In this document: in pieces, positions 1-10,900 of the stretch
Numbering within the stretch: position 1 is the first letter of the stretch
Layout: the number at the start of each line of letters is the position of its first letter
The notes under the pieces: model-generated
The model's input: only the letters and a program-made list of their open reading frames with translations
Database searches by the model: none
What the model was told of the DNA's origin: nothing
Made by a program: the position numbers and the translations under genes
Origin: Balanoglossus misakiensis
Taxonomy: Eukaryota; Hemichordata
Length of the DNA stretch: 64,000 nt
NCBI GenBank assembly: GCA_040954595.2
Contig: CM082594.2
Location: forward strand, 2,976,001 to 3,040,000
Direction of reading: 5' to 3'

Positions 1-94
1 GTACCTATGCGCGTTTTGCACAGATCAACTGAAATTCCTCCGAAGTATAGACACTCAGGCTAAATATATAAGCGATGATTGTTGTTAATCAACA

Positions 95-591
95 GATCTC
101 GTTACCAAAGTTTTCCATGACTATGCTCCAGTTCTAATGGTGCCAAATGACCGGATATATGTAGAATATCGTGCTGCTTCTCATCGATTCAGTACATTCA
201 ATGTTACCTATCGACAGGCAGGTAGGTATACGTTAGAAAACCAGTTAGCTGTTGTACTGCATGGGTACATGTTCACGTCAGCACGTGCAACCGTCTATGA
301 TCTTCAAGGTAATGAAGTAATGAGCTATGATTGCAACGTTTAGAAGATACCTCTCTGATATGAATATTTTACCGTTCTGTTTTCTCCGCGGGTAGACGTG
401 AACTGCTCGAAACCGGTTGGAAATGTTGAGTTGAGGGCCAAGACGGACAGGATGTACCCTGGCGTTGTCGAACGTGTCCCGCTGCCAGAACAGTGTCAAT
501 GGGGCGTTGTTAACAAGTGCGGTGGCCGAATCAAGCTGGGCGTCTCCAACCATTATGGTTACTTCTTTAAGCGTCACTTTGACGATTGCAG
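95..591 (+). CDS. CUB-domain exons, gene partial at left edge
   Basis: Two exons, 95-221 and 396-591, join in phase 1: acceptor after AG at 93-94, donor GT at 222-223, acceptor AG at 394-395, possible donor GT at 592-593. The first reads into VPNDRIYVEYRAASHRF then FNVTYRQ, the usual closing strand of a CUB domain. The second opens with NCSKPVG and contains EQCQWGVVN and RIKLGV, the first half of a second CUB. CUB domains are extracellular binding modules, often in complement-type proteases and developmental proteins. The second exon may instead run to a stop at 629-631, with AATAAA at 1056-1061, which would make it a terminal exon. If the 592 donor is used, its phase (2) does not fit the protease exon at 1985 (phase 1), so at least one exon would be missing between them. 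The 5' part lies outside the window. Confidence 0.55.
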
Positions 592-1427
592 GTACAGTAT
601 AGGATATTACAAGTATGCCTGCTTTAATTAAAGGGATAAAGTCTCTCTCTTGCTACCCTTTTTGTTTGATGCAAGACACTGTTTATGTTAACGTACATGT
701 GGATACATAGCGAATCAACATTCAACCACACACAACTTCCATCCTACTTGCCAGTAGACATGAGGGAGAAAAAAAACCCCGTCAAATGAATAATCGTTCT
801 CTACCATTTATTCACTTTGAGCGAGATTTTTACTCTCATGTCCTACAAACGGGATGGACGTTGAGTGTGGTCGAACCTTTGTTCACTAAATATCCACATG
901 TAGAATAACATAAATGGTGTCTTGTATCAAACATAATTAATGGAAAAGGGGCAGCGAGAGAGAGGCTTTGCCCCTTTAATTAATGTATTGCAAGAAGGTA
1001 TGTAGTTAGAGTTTATGCTGTGGGTACGACGCACCGCAAATCTTTTTTACAAAACAATAAAATAAATAAATATAGTCATCGAGCCTCGCTTTGTATGAAA
1101 CGGACTCAGACTGCACTAGAACTCGTTAAACAGTCATGTTGTTCGGAGATTAATTCCTTCTCTAACTAAAAGATTTGTGAATACTATGACACAATATGAC
1201 GAACAAAACTATACGGGCACTGGATTCTGTATGTTATGAACACGCAGCTGCAGGTACAACTACCTTAATATCGTTTGGAGCGACCAGGCTAAAACTATTT
1301 AAAGCCCCCATACCTGCCAATATCTGAACTATTTTCACGATTTTACTTTCGAACTTAGTTGTTCATTTCAGTGAGTTGACTGGTAGGTATATACAAACAT
1401 ATGTTCGACCTCTGATCGTAGGATAGT
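592..1427. other. Intron or intergenic, no gene seen
   Basis: No exon with convincing coding content was found. A possible AATAAA polyadenylation signal lies at 1056-1061. The missing second half of the CUB domain was looked for here and not found. Confidence 0.5.
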
Positions 1428-1615
1428 TTAAAGGTATACGGTCACCTCCATATACGTCCATATATGACTGAAATGGCGTATCCTAGTGTTCTAAAGAACA
1501 CATGGTGGCGCTCTTTTTACCGCGCGTGCCACCCACTGAAAATCTGTGATTGGCTAGATCTCAATTTGCCATGGTAACTGTAGCTAAAATTTCATAGGTG
1601 ACCGTACACTTTTAA
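1428..1615 (+). mobile_element. TTAA-flanked MITE, family 1, copy 1
   Basis: A 188-bp non-coding element with terminal inverted repeats (left AAGGTATACGGTCACCT; right AGGTGACCGTACACTTTT) bounded by TTAA on both sides. Closely related copies lie at 22132-22324 and 34979-35171, an inverted diverged copy at 10498-10680 and a degraded one near 37095-37255. TTAA boundaries are typical of piggyBac-type insertion; that assignment is inference. The interior carries the shared GTGATTGGCTAGATCTCAA block. Confidence 0.75.
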
Positions 1616-1847
1616 CACACCAAATCTATAATTTTATAACCATTACATACAAACAGAGATTACATCGAAACTCCAAATGGAATGGGATATGGCGGTCGTA
1701 CCAGTCTCTGCAGAGGATTTTATGGCTCCATGGACAGCTTATCAACGTCAGACGTTTTGAGAGTAAATTTTCAGGCGGGAGCCTCCCGAAAGTTTACATA
1801 TTTTAAGACTGAGTATGAAGCATGTAAGTTGTAATAAACATATATTC

Positions 1848-1889
1848 TTTGTTTGTTTGTTTGTTTGTTTGTTTGTTTTTTTCTTTAAT

Positions 1890-1949
<60 letters not shown>

Positions 1950-1978
1950 CTTTTTTTGTTTATTTATTTATTTATTTC
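1848..1978 (+). repeat. (GTTT)n then (TTTA)n microsatellite
   Basis: A run of GTTT followed by TTTA/ATTT tetranucleotides immediately upstream of the protease exon. It supplies an unusually pure pyrimidine-rich tract before the splice acceptor at 1983-1984. Open frames through it are low-complexity artefacts. Confidence 0.9.
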
Positions 1979-1984
1979 CTTCAG

Positions 1985-2793
1985 ATTGTGGCGAATCTTT
2001 CCGAGGACCTTCATCATACAACCGAGTTCTGAGTGAATCATGGGATGACCACGACATCACATCCGATATGGCGCCCTGGATGGCATTGTTGTGGGACAGC
2101 CTTAACATGGAACCTTTCTGCAGTGGAGTACTGGTCAGCAATCGATACATTCTAACTTCATCTACCTGTGTTAGAGCCGCTGAAACGAGAATGGAATCGG
2201 GGAACTCCACTCAAATCCAGGTCAAAATTGGCGTAACGGATGTGGAGTCTCCGGGCGAACACGAGCAAACATTCTACTTGAATGGTTCGCACTGCTTACC
2301 GTCCGTAAATGGCAATGTGTGCCTTGTCAGGCTCAGTGCGGCTGCCCAGTTCAACAACAACGTCAGTCCTGTGTGTCTACCTCCCGACAGAGTCCTCGAC
2401 GAAGTCCGGGCGTCGGAAGAAACGTATGGTTTCACCATGGGATGGGCGCGTGCGCACCAAAACAGTTCGCATCAAAGCAAACTTCAGCGCATCCCTCTGC
2501 TCATCAAGGATTGGGAGACGTGCAGACAACATGTGCAAGACAACTGGGAATACAGGAAAGAGTATTTCTGCGCAGGTCACGTGGATGGCGAAAATGGAGG
2601 CAACCGTTGCTATGGTCACGATGGAGGACCGTTTCTAAAATTACACAAAGGACGCTGGTATTTGTATGGAGTGGTTGCCAATGAATGGGACAAGTGGGGA
2701 CAGGAAGGTTGCCCGAGACGAGGAACGTATGGCTGGTTCTGGAGATCCGTGAAATCTATTGATGATATCAAGTCAGTTATTTGCGACTACTAA
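1985..2793 (+). CDS. Catalytically dead serine protease homolog, terminal exon
   Basis: A single phase-1 exon after acceptor TTCAG (AG 1983-1984) encodes about 269 residues of trypsin fold (S1 family) and ends in TAA at 2791-2793. Recognisable blocks are FCSGVLVSNRYILTSSTCV, VSPVCLPPD, MGWAR, FCAGH, CYGHDGGPF and WYLYGVV. The catalytic triad is gone: LTAAHC reads LTSSTC (His to Thr), the DIALL-type Asp block reads NVCLV (Asp to Asn), and GDSGGP reads GHDGGP (Ser to Asp). The usual R-IVGG activation site is replaced by HDITSDMAPW. It is therefore a pseudoprotease, probably a secreted binding or regulatory module. The upstream CUB exons on the same strand recall complement C1r/C1s/MASP architecture, but linkage is unproven. 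Upstream exons of this gene are not identified. A possible ATTAAA signal lies near 2874. Confidence 0.8.
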
Positions 2794-3458
2794 ATGTTTA
2801 ATTAGTGGTCACGAAATGTTGACATAAATGTACATGTATTTCACATTGACGCCAACAGCAGGACTAAGTTGTATTAAAATCTTCTACCCACATGTTTAAT
2901 CTAACTGTCCTGTGCTTTTTATACAATTTGATTGCTACGTGTAAAATTGTAACATTGAAGTTGGCATATGACAATTGTTGAAACGACCAAAACGGGCCAA
3001 AATGAGCCATTCCATCGCTTTTATTGACAAAAAATGTGACTCATTCATGTGGCAAGTGTATTTGACAAAATAATTTTCCAGAAATAACAGGGTTAAATTT
3101 GCAAAGATGTTCATCCATACATGCATCTTAGGTAAATGCAACCATAATTTTTCTGATATTGTATAATTGATCAATATAACATATACACTTGCATCCGGGT
3201 TCTGCCATAATGTTAAACCAAACAAAAGTAAAACAATGGACCGCATAAAAACAATTAGCCCCAATCTGGTGAGTAACCTTGTCCAATGCAATTTTCTTCC
3301 AGTAAACGGTTTTAACGATATTCAACAACAAAAGAAAACCAAACCAACTCAATTAACCATCAAAACACATGAACTCATGAAAACGCAATGCATATCAAGA
3401 TATAGTGGTAAATATAGGTCAAAACAAATGCAATCGAATAAAATTCTTGTAATTCAAT
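2794..3458. other. Intergenic between convergent genes
   Basis: AT-rich spacer between the 3' ends of the + strand protease homolog and the - strand EMI-domain gene. The first 40 bases are shared with the duplicate at 30397-30436. No coding signal; open frames here are not protein-like. Confidence 0.6.
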
Positions 3459-4873
3459 CTAACGCCTAGGCGACCATACGCAGAGAGTTTTCCAGGAAGG
3501 CCACTGAATACGATTTCTTAACCAGGAGGTCCTCTTGGTAATCCCGGTCTTCACATCCTGTATTCCGATTTTCTTCCTCATTACAAATGCTGTGACCAAT
3601 GCAATGACTGCGACTATGGTCATGCTAACAACTATCCCGCTAGCAATGCCAACACCTCCGATGACCGGGGCTGTAATGGTTGTCTGTAATGTGAAAGAAA
3701 TAATTACATGCGAAATTCAATGCAAACTTCGGTGCACGTAATACGGAACCAAGCGAGACGTGTTCGGCTTATCCGTTCAAGGAAATTTATTATCTTATAT
3801 AGTGGTGTAAGTGGGTTCATATTTAGTCACCTGGAAAATTGTTCTGGACAATTACATCAGAATATTAATTGGTTGGTACATACAAGTGTGTAATTATTTT
3901 ATTAATACTGGTCAATTTAAACATAAATATAGTTCAACCAGAGCAACGTATTAGACATTAGATGTATGTTTAATTCTGGATGTTGAACCATTAATAGTTT
4001 TCGCGAATAGGATTGCCAAACTAGCCCTTCACAGACCATAATAATACTCCCTTATCCCCTAAAATTGGTAAAAATCCACAGTTTGTGAGAGGTGTGAACG
4101 TCTTGGTCAGCGCACTGAACGAAATTGATTAGAAAGATGGGGGTGTTTATTGGAGGGCAAATATTAGGCACCATTCAGCATATGGCATGTTAATCACTGA
4201 TTTTTCTCATGTGGACTGGGAGGCGGCTAACCTGCAAACCAAACCTTCTCATAAACATTAAGAAAAATATTCCCCCATAAAACAATATCCTATTTTCAAA
4301 CTAATTGTAAGCATGATAAAAAAACTCACTTACGGGCCGCATGTCCGTTATATGAACATTTGATGACAGGTGGTGTAATATAATATAAGATTTGGATAAA
4401 CACAAAATAAGACCATGCATAGATTTTCGTTTTCTAAGCGAGTTATAAGCATATAGGCAAAACAATACAGATTATTTTTGTTATGTATACATGTTTTGAC
4501 TGGAAAATAACTATAAAAGATAACTTTGAATCTAGCAACTTATCTTACTGTTGGTATTTTATCAGCAGTGAAATGAAGTTCTCCTCCAGTGGTCTTCATG
4601 GCGTTATTGTACACATTCACCCTGAAAATGCATTCAATGCCATCTTGGTGCAAACTGGTTATTTTGTCGAGATCAATTGTTACACGGTAACTAGAATAAA
4701 AACACAAATCAAGCTCCTCTTGATTGAGACAGTGACATGTTGCTGGAGTACACTCTACGTCAACGGATTCCTGTGGAAATATATACAACTATTTAAATGG
4801 TATTTTAGTAGATTCTGACGGTATTATTAAACGGAGTGATGTGGTGCCGTATTAAAAATGATTAATTGTACTT

Positions 4874-4959
<86 letters not shown>

Positions 4960-7900
4960 TAATTAATTGAAGCCTATATGTGTTCTCTCATTATTACCTT
5001 TCTGTACGTCCTGTTTATTTCACCGTCTTCGTACGTTGTCTGGTTATGTGCATTCAATAGTTGCCATCGCACAGCACTGATACCGCTTTCGTCATCATGT
5101 GTGCCTATGATAAACCTATTGAATAAGAAATTAAAGACACATGGAATTCGCAAATGAACGCCAAGTATATTTGTTCAGAATGACAAAATTCCACGACCTC
5201 AACAAGGTTCATGTGCTATTTTTACAAGAGTATTGACATGTGTAGCAGAGTACTTCGTATCACGAGTGAACATATTTTCTGTATCGCACTGATCACGCGT
5301 AGAGGTCACGGTCTCCTGTTCGTTTGTATATTCCCCTACATGTTACGAAATTTAAAGTTTGCCGAGTTTGATTTTCAGTAAAGTGAAGCGTAGGTATAAA
5401 CGCAACAACCAGACAAAACCCTATATTCAAATTCAAGTTGGCCAGTCTCAATTAAATCGCTAAAATGAAGACTTACGTCACATAGTTGCTGTTATTTGCC
5501 TCTGCGTAATCTTGCATACCGGTCACGTTTTGGCAGAAATAATTAATCTCAGTGATTACTGGTGTGGATGAATCGAGATAGATTTTAGCGGTGTCCACCT
5601 TGTTATTTCCCATCACATCGAATGCCTTCAGCCAGATTGTGATATGATCGCCGCTTGCAGCCGTGATTGTAACGTTTTTCTCTGTCTGTTGGTGGACAGA
5701 CCAGTAAAATTAAAGAATACATGTACTTAGTGTTGAAAATCTAAACTACACCAACATAATCATGTAGACTTTAAACTTTGGACAGTGTTTTAGGCCTACT
5801 AATTGCAAAAAAAACATATGTTGTAAACCACCGGCATTGTCTAAAAAGCTCTCCTTCACGGCAAATTTTGAAGTATGAATGAATTCAGTTTTGGTGTCAC
5901 CTGTGTGCCTTGGATAATACTCCATGCAGGGGTTTCCCCTGATCTCGCAACAGAAATTGCAAGTTCAAAGCGAATAACGCCCTCTGTATTGGGTATGGCC
6001 TCTCTTGATCTAGATAAAGGAGGTTGCCCAGTAGTCTCATCATACCCAGCAGGCAATGGTGGGTCAATTTCTTCGATAGCTGCAAGAAGGTGCCTGTCTC
6101 GGTGAATGGAATTGTAGAAATGACCCGTCCACATTAAAGTGACCTGTAAAGAAAATAAGCTATAGTCACCTTAAACAAAACAACAGGGGCATCATTTGGC
6201 TGCTGTTACGTCGATGACTTCAATTTCCAGATGTTTTATTGAGTCATACTCAGGGTTTCACTAGTAGCCAAGAATAGATGACACTACGGCATTTTCCTGT
6301 TGGAAAACGACAAACAAAGACTTTTTCTTACCAGTAATATGAAAATCAAAACACCTTTGTCTGCATGTCTTAGTACGCCATCAGACGGTAATCCCTAGTG
6401 TACATGGCTTTGTAACAGCTGCGTGGTGTACCACACATAACAGGCTCTTCAAATTATATTCAAATTGTATAACCTACCTACACATCCACCCATGGAGAAG
6501 AAACAATCTTTAATAGGCGAAGCCAAAACGCAATAGTGTTTGATCGATATTCAGTCAGGATTTAGGAGAACCGATACATTAGTACAGGTGGATATTGTTG
6601 ACATCACTGTTAATACGCACCTGACCTTCAACAATCCCAAGCCACAGCACTCCATTATTGATAACGGCATCTAATGCTGTGATATATTTTGTGGTATTTG
6701 TGGAAATTGAGCTTTCGTCGTCGTACATAATGAATCTTCTGGCCTTTGCTGTATTGCCCACGTTGTCAACTACACTTAAAATTAACGCATAAAGTCCTTC
6801 AAATAAAATTAAGAAAAATAATTCCAATATAATCTTTATTGTAATGTTTGTGTCAGGTGTTGGTAATTGCTGATGAGGTTAAAACAAATGCGCCATCGAA
6901 AATGCCATCTTCTATCATTTTAAACGTTGTATGTGTTTAGTGATGTAAAAGAGGTGAATCACAGTTCTTAGAGTGCGACCGAGAATTAAATAACTATTAT
7001 GTATGAAATGGCAAGTATGCTTTTATTGCAACCATTCTCGAATTTTAAACAATTATTAAAAACCCATTAGATATTATGTCTCTCATAAATTGTGAACGTC
7101 AGTTTCTTATCTCACATGACAGAAAAACAATCCCCGATGTTCAATGTCAACGTTTAAGCCTATTTGTTGTTTTCAACATAATTATGCACTGTTCAAAATG
7201 GCTTCCATTACTAACCTGATTCTGGTAGCTCAATAACAGTTTGGAAATCTGTTACATTGCGGGTCTGGCCTTCGGGGTATGGTGCATCAATTCTGTGTTC
7301 CATAGATTCGGGGTTAATGTTGAGTCGGTATGCTTCACAGATAACGCTACGAATACCCGATGAATCGTCTCCCCAGTTAGTCAGATTCCAGCTGACAGTA
7401 ACAAGGTTCTGTCAAGATCAAATAATATTGCAGACGCCATCAGAAATAAACTAATCTGGACGAAAGTTGAAGTGGTGGGAGTAGTCGCAATCATCATCAT
7501 CATCATCATCATCATCGTCGTTGCCATTGTCCTTTTCAAATTAAGACGGTGAAAACAACTTGATGGTCATGATTCAAAGATACAGACCAGGCGAAGTGCA
7601 TTAAAGCCCCATTCTACAGAATTTCTGCATTTTGTTTACCTCAAAACATCTTTCCATTATCTTTGATATTCTGTTGGGTTTCATCTATTTAGCCAAACAC
7701 TTGACCAGCATGACGGTAGAATGAGCATAACCATTGAATGGGTTATGCTTCATAGAAATTGCACTAGTATAGGTTATTGGGTAATCGCATACGATTGAAT
7801 TGTGTATGAAACAAGCAACTTATGCTGTATTTGAGAAGATTATCTCTATCTTGCCATATTATGAATAAAGCACCATGGCAAGTACAGCTGGTGCCCAATA

Positions 7901-10900
7901 ACACATTCTGTGCTGTGCTGTCTTACACATTATATGACCATGCAGTTAAATAGACATACATTCGTTTCCTACGGAGCATTCCTCACCAGAGTGCAGAATC
8001 GGTGCATACAAGTTTGATATATGTTGGTGTCAAGGAAACTTTCACAAAGAGCACACATTATTCAGCACCAAATAGAATATCTGATCCAAATAAGCCTTCT
8101 TTTTATCTCAAATCGGTAATGGTTTTGCACAGAGCAACGTGACAGTTAACATGGGTGGTACTTTTTACTATGTCTTGCTATGAGCTGTATGAGCGCTGTA
8201 TACGAGATAATGATCGTGAATGTAAAATCGTGTAAAATGCCTTATACATTCTATACAATGAGACTTGCACTGAAACCTGGTACTGAAAACGTAGGTCAAT
8301 ACCTTAACTGTATAAAAGTGTATTGTACCATTAATGTGACAAATAAAATAAAGACGTTACATTTTTGGTGTATACTTCGTTAATCGATATAATATCTGCT
8401 TCACACGGAGTTGACACCCCCTGACAGTGCTGAGGGGGCAGGAAATCAAATATAACAGTGTTCGATAAAATGGTCTTCTTTTGGGAGTAGTAAAGAGCAT
8501 CGTTGATGGTGACGACGTCTGGATCATCATAGTTGTTGATTTTGATGAAACCACCAGTATCTGACCAGACTGTAAACCACAATCTAAAATGTTCAAAAAA
8601 TAAATGTATTATGTAATTTAACTGTACATTGGGTTGCTGTAAAGTATTCGGTATCACTTGGAAAGGGCGCTGAAATAACTTTCTCCAAGATTCTCCTTTG
8701 TTAAAATCCTGGTTCCAAACAACCGGACAATACTCACGCATCGTTGTGTTGTAGGTCGGTTTTGATGACCACCGAATGGTTACATTCCTTCGCTGTTATC
8801 TGTGTAGACAGTATGTCCACCAGTAAACAGTGCTCATTTCCACCTTCCAAGGTTGTGCTGCCTATAATATGCAATCACAAAATGGGTGATTTTAAAATTA
8901 ATGCATTCAATACTTACTTGAATTACATCATAATTCATAATGTAGACTGTTTATGCATACATTACATGCATACAAACGGTAAACATATACCTTACTGCAA
9001 TTAGCAATTAATTAACATGGCATAGCCTAATAATATTCCATAGCGCATCCAGATGTCTGTGAGATGAATACCTGTCTTATATTTCATCCAAATGACGCCG
9101 TAGTTTCAGGGGTGTATAAATAATGAAAGTTCATTTACATGAATATTAGCTCTTTAAGGACATGGCTGGTATAGTACCATAGTAGTCTTGTGAGATCGAC
9201 ATCTGCAGATACTGTCAAAGTGAAAGATTTGATCTTATCTTTGATAAGGGCGCATTAATATGGAAGGCACACCCATCACAATGTAATCCGTTCTAGTCAA
9301 CTCCAAATCAAAACCTTTCCACAGAATTTAGTTCCAGTTTGTTGAGTCGCTCTCGAGATATCGATGACACAGACAGGCAGAACGACGGACAGTCTACTTG
9401 GTATAACATCAGCTCCCGTGTTTGAATACGGTAGCTAAAATTATATTCCAAAGTTTCAATTTGTGATGAGGTGTGTAATACTAAAGTACTGTTACCTCTC
9501 TGCAAGTTCCATTCAAAGGCTGCTTCTACAATTCCAAAGCCTACACTATTGATGTAGTACGGGGGTAGATATTCCTCGAGTGACGGAGCGAATGTTGTTG
9601 TCCACTTTAAATCAAAATTTCCGGGACTTGTTGAAGAGAAATTTGAGGAAGTGGTTGACATGCACGTGACATCCTCGTAGTTTGAAATGTCATTTAGTCT
9701 CACAACGCAGGAGGGTATACTTGGTCCAGTGGTCGCTTGTAAGGGTGAAAATTTATGGGGGTCAGCATGCAGCATTACACCGGAATGAAAGATATGGTTT
9801 TGCCTTCTGCATTGTACTGTAATACACCGTGATTAGGAAGAAAGTACAAATGTAATGTGATCGTCCCGAATAAATGCAAAAACATTCAATGTATTTATGA
9901 AAACATATACATACAAAATACTAAGCAATTTACCGGTAAGACAGTTTGTTCCTGCAAAACCGGGCGCACATGAGCATGATGCCGGCGTACCTGGACATCT
10001 ACCCGGATAACAAAACTTGCTGTCGGGTCGCCATGAGCATCTCTCTGGACGTTTGAAATAGAAAAGACAAATGTGTAATTAAATATTTATAATTGTTCCA
10101 TAGGTTTAACTCAAGTCTGTCAATTGTTTCATAGAACTTCATTGTTTTTCTCCGAAAAAGTCCCAATACTTACGTTCGCAAGCTCCGTTAGAAATGCCAT
10201 TTCTGCTCACCAGTTCATATGCTTTTCTGTCCCCACCTCTATCATACTCACATTCCATGCAATATTGGTTTGACGATGTTGAACATCTGGTGTTAACACA
10301 GTGAGATACCGAACTACAAGCTGAAAGGGGAAGAAAGACTACGTCATCGTTTTGTCTCATTGAAGCAATAGACATAATCCAGAATAGTAGAGAACATCTC
10401 CGGGTATGATTCTATATGAAAAGTAGAATATTTAACTGTTTTGAACTAAACCATAACAAAAACACAAGGCTGATAGACAAGAAAATGTTGCACCCTTTTA
10501 AAGGTATGCGTTCACCTGTGTAAATGTAACCACTGTTACTATGGACAACTCAAATATAACAGATTTTCAGCGGGTGTCGCACACGAAAGAAAGTGTTCCA
10601 CCACTGATCTCTCGAACACATAGACACGCATTTTGACCATATATAGGCATATGTAAATTAGAGGTTACGTACACCTCATTAGCCTTCATGCTTGAAGTCA
10701 TGAATACTATGATGATTACATATCAGAATGTAAGCTTGCACTCAAAATACTTCATTAGCAAGATATTGAATAAAACGAAGGACCAATTTAAAAATCATAC
10801 ATGCTCATATTTATATGGAAATTAAAGCCCCAGTATTTCTCGTGTGCATCCATTTTTCATCATCGAAAAAAGCCCGTTTTTCCAGTACATCCATCATGGA

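Noticed and set aside
2309-2684. Alternative frames overlapping the protease exon
   Set aside because: Shadow frames of the coding exon; no independent signals.
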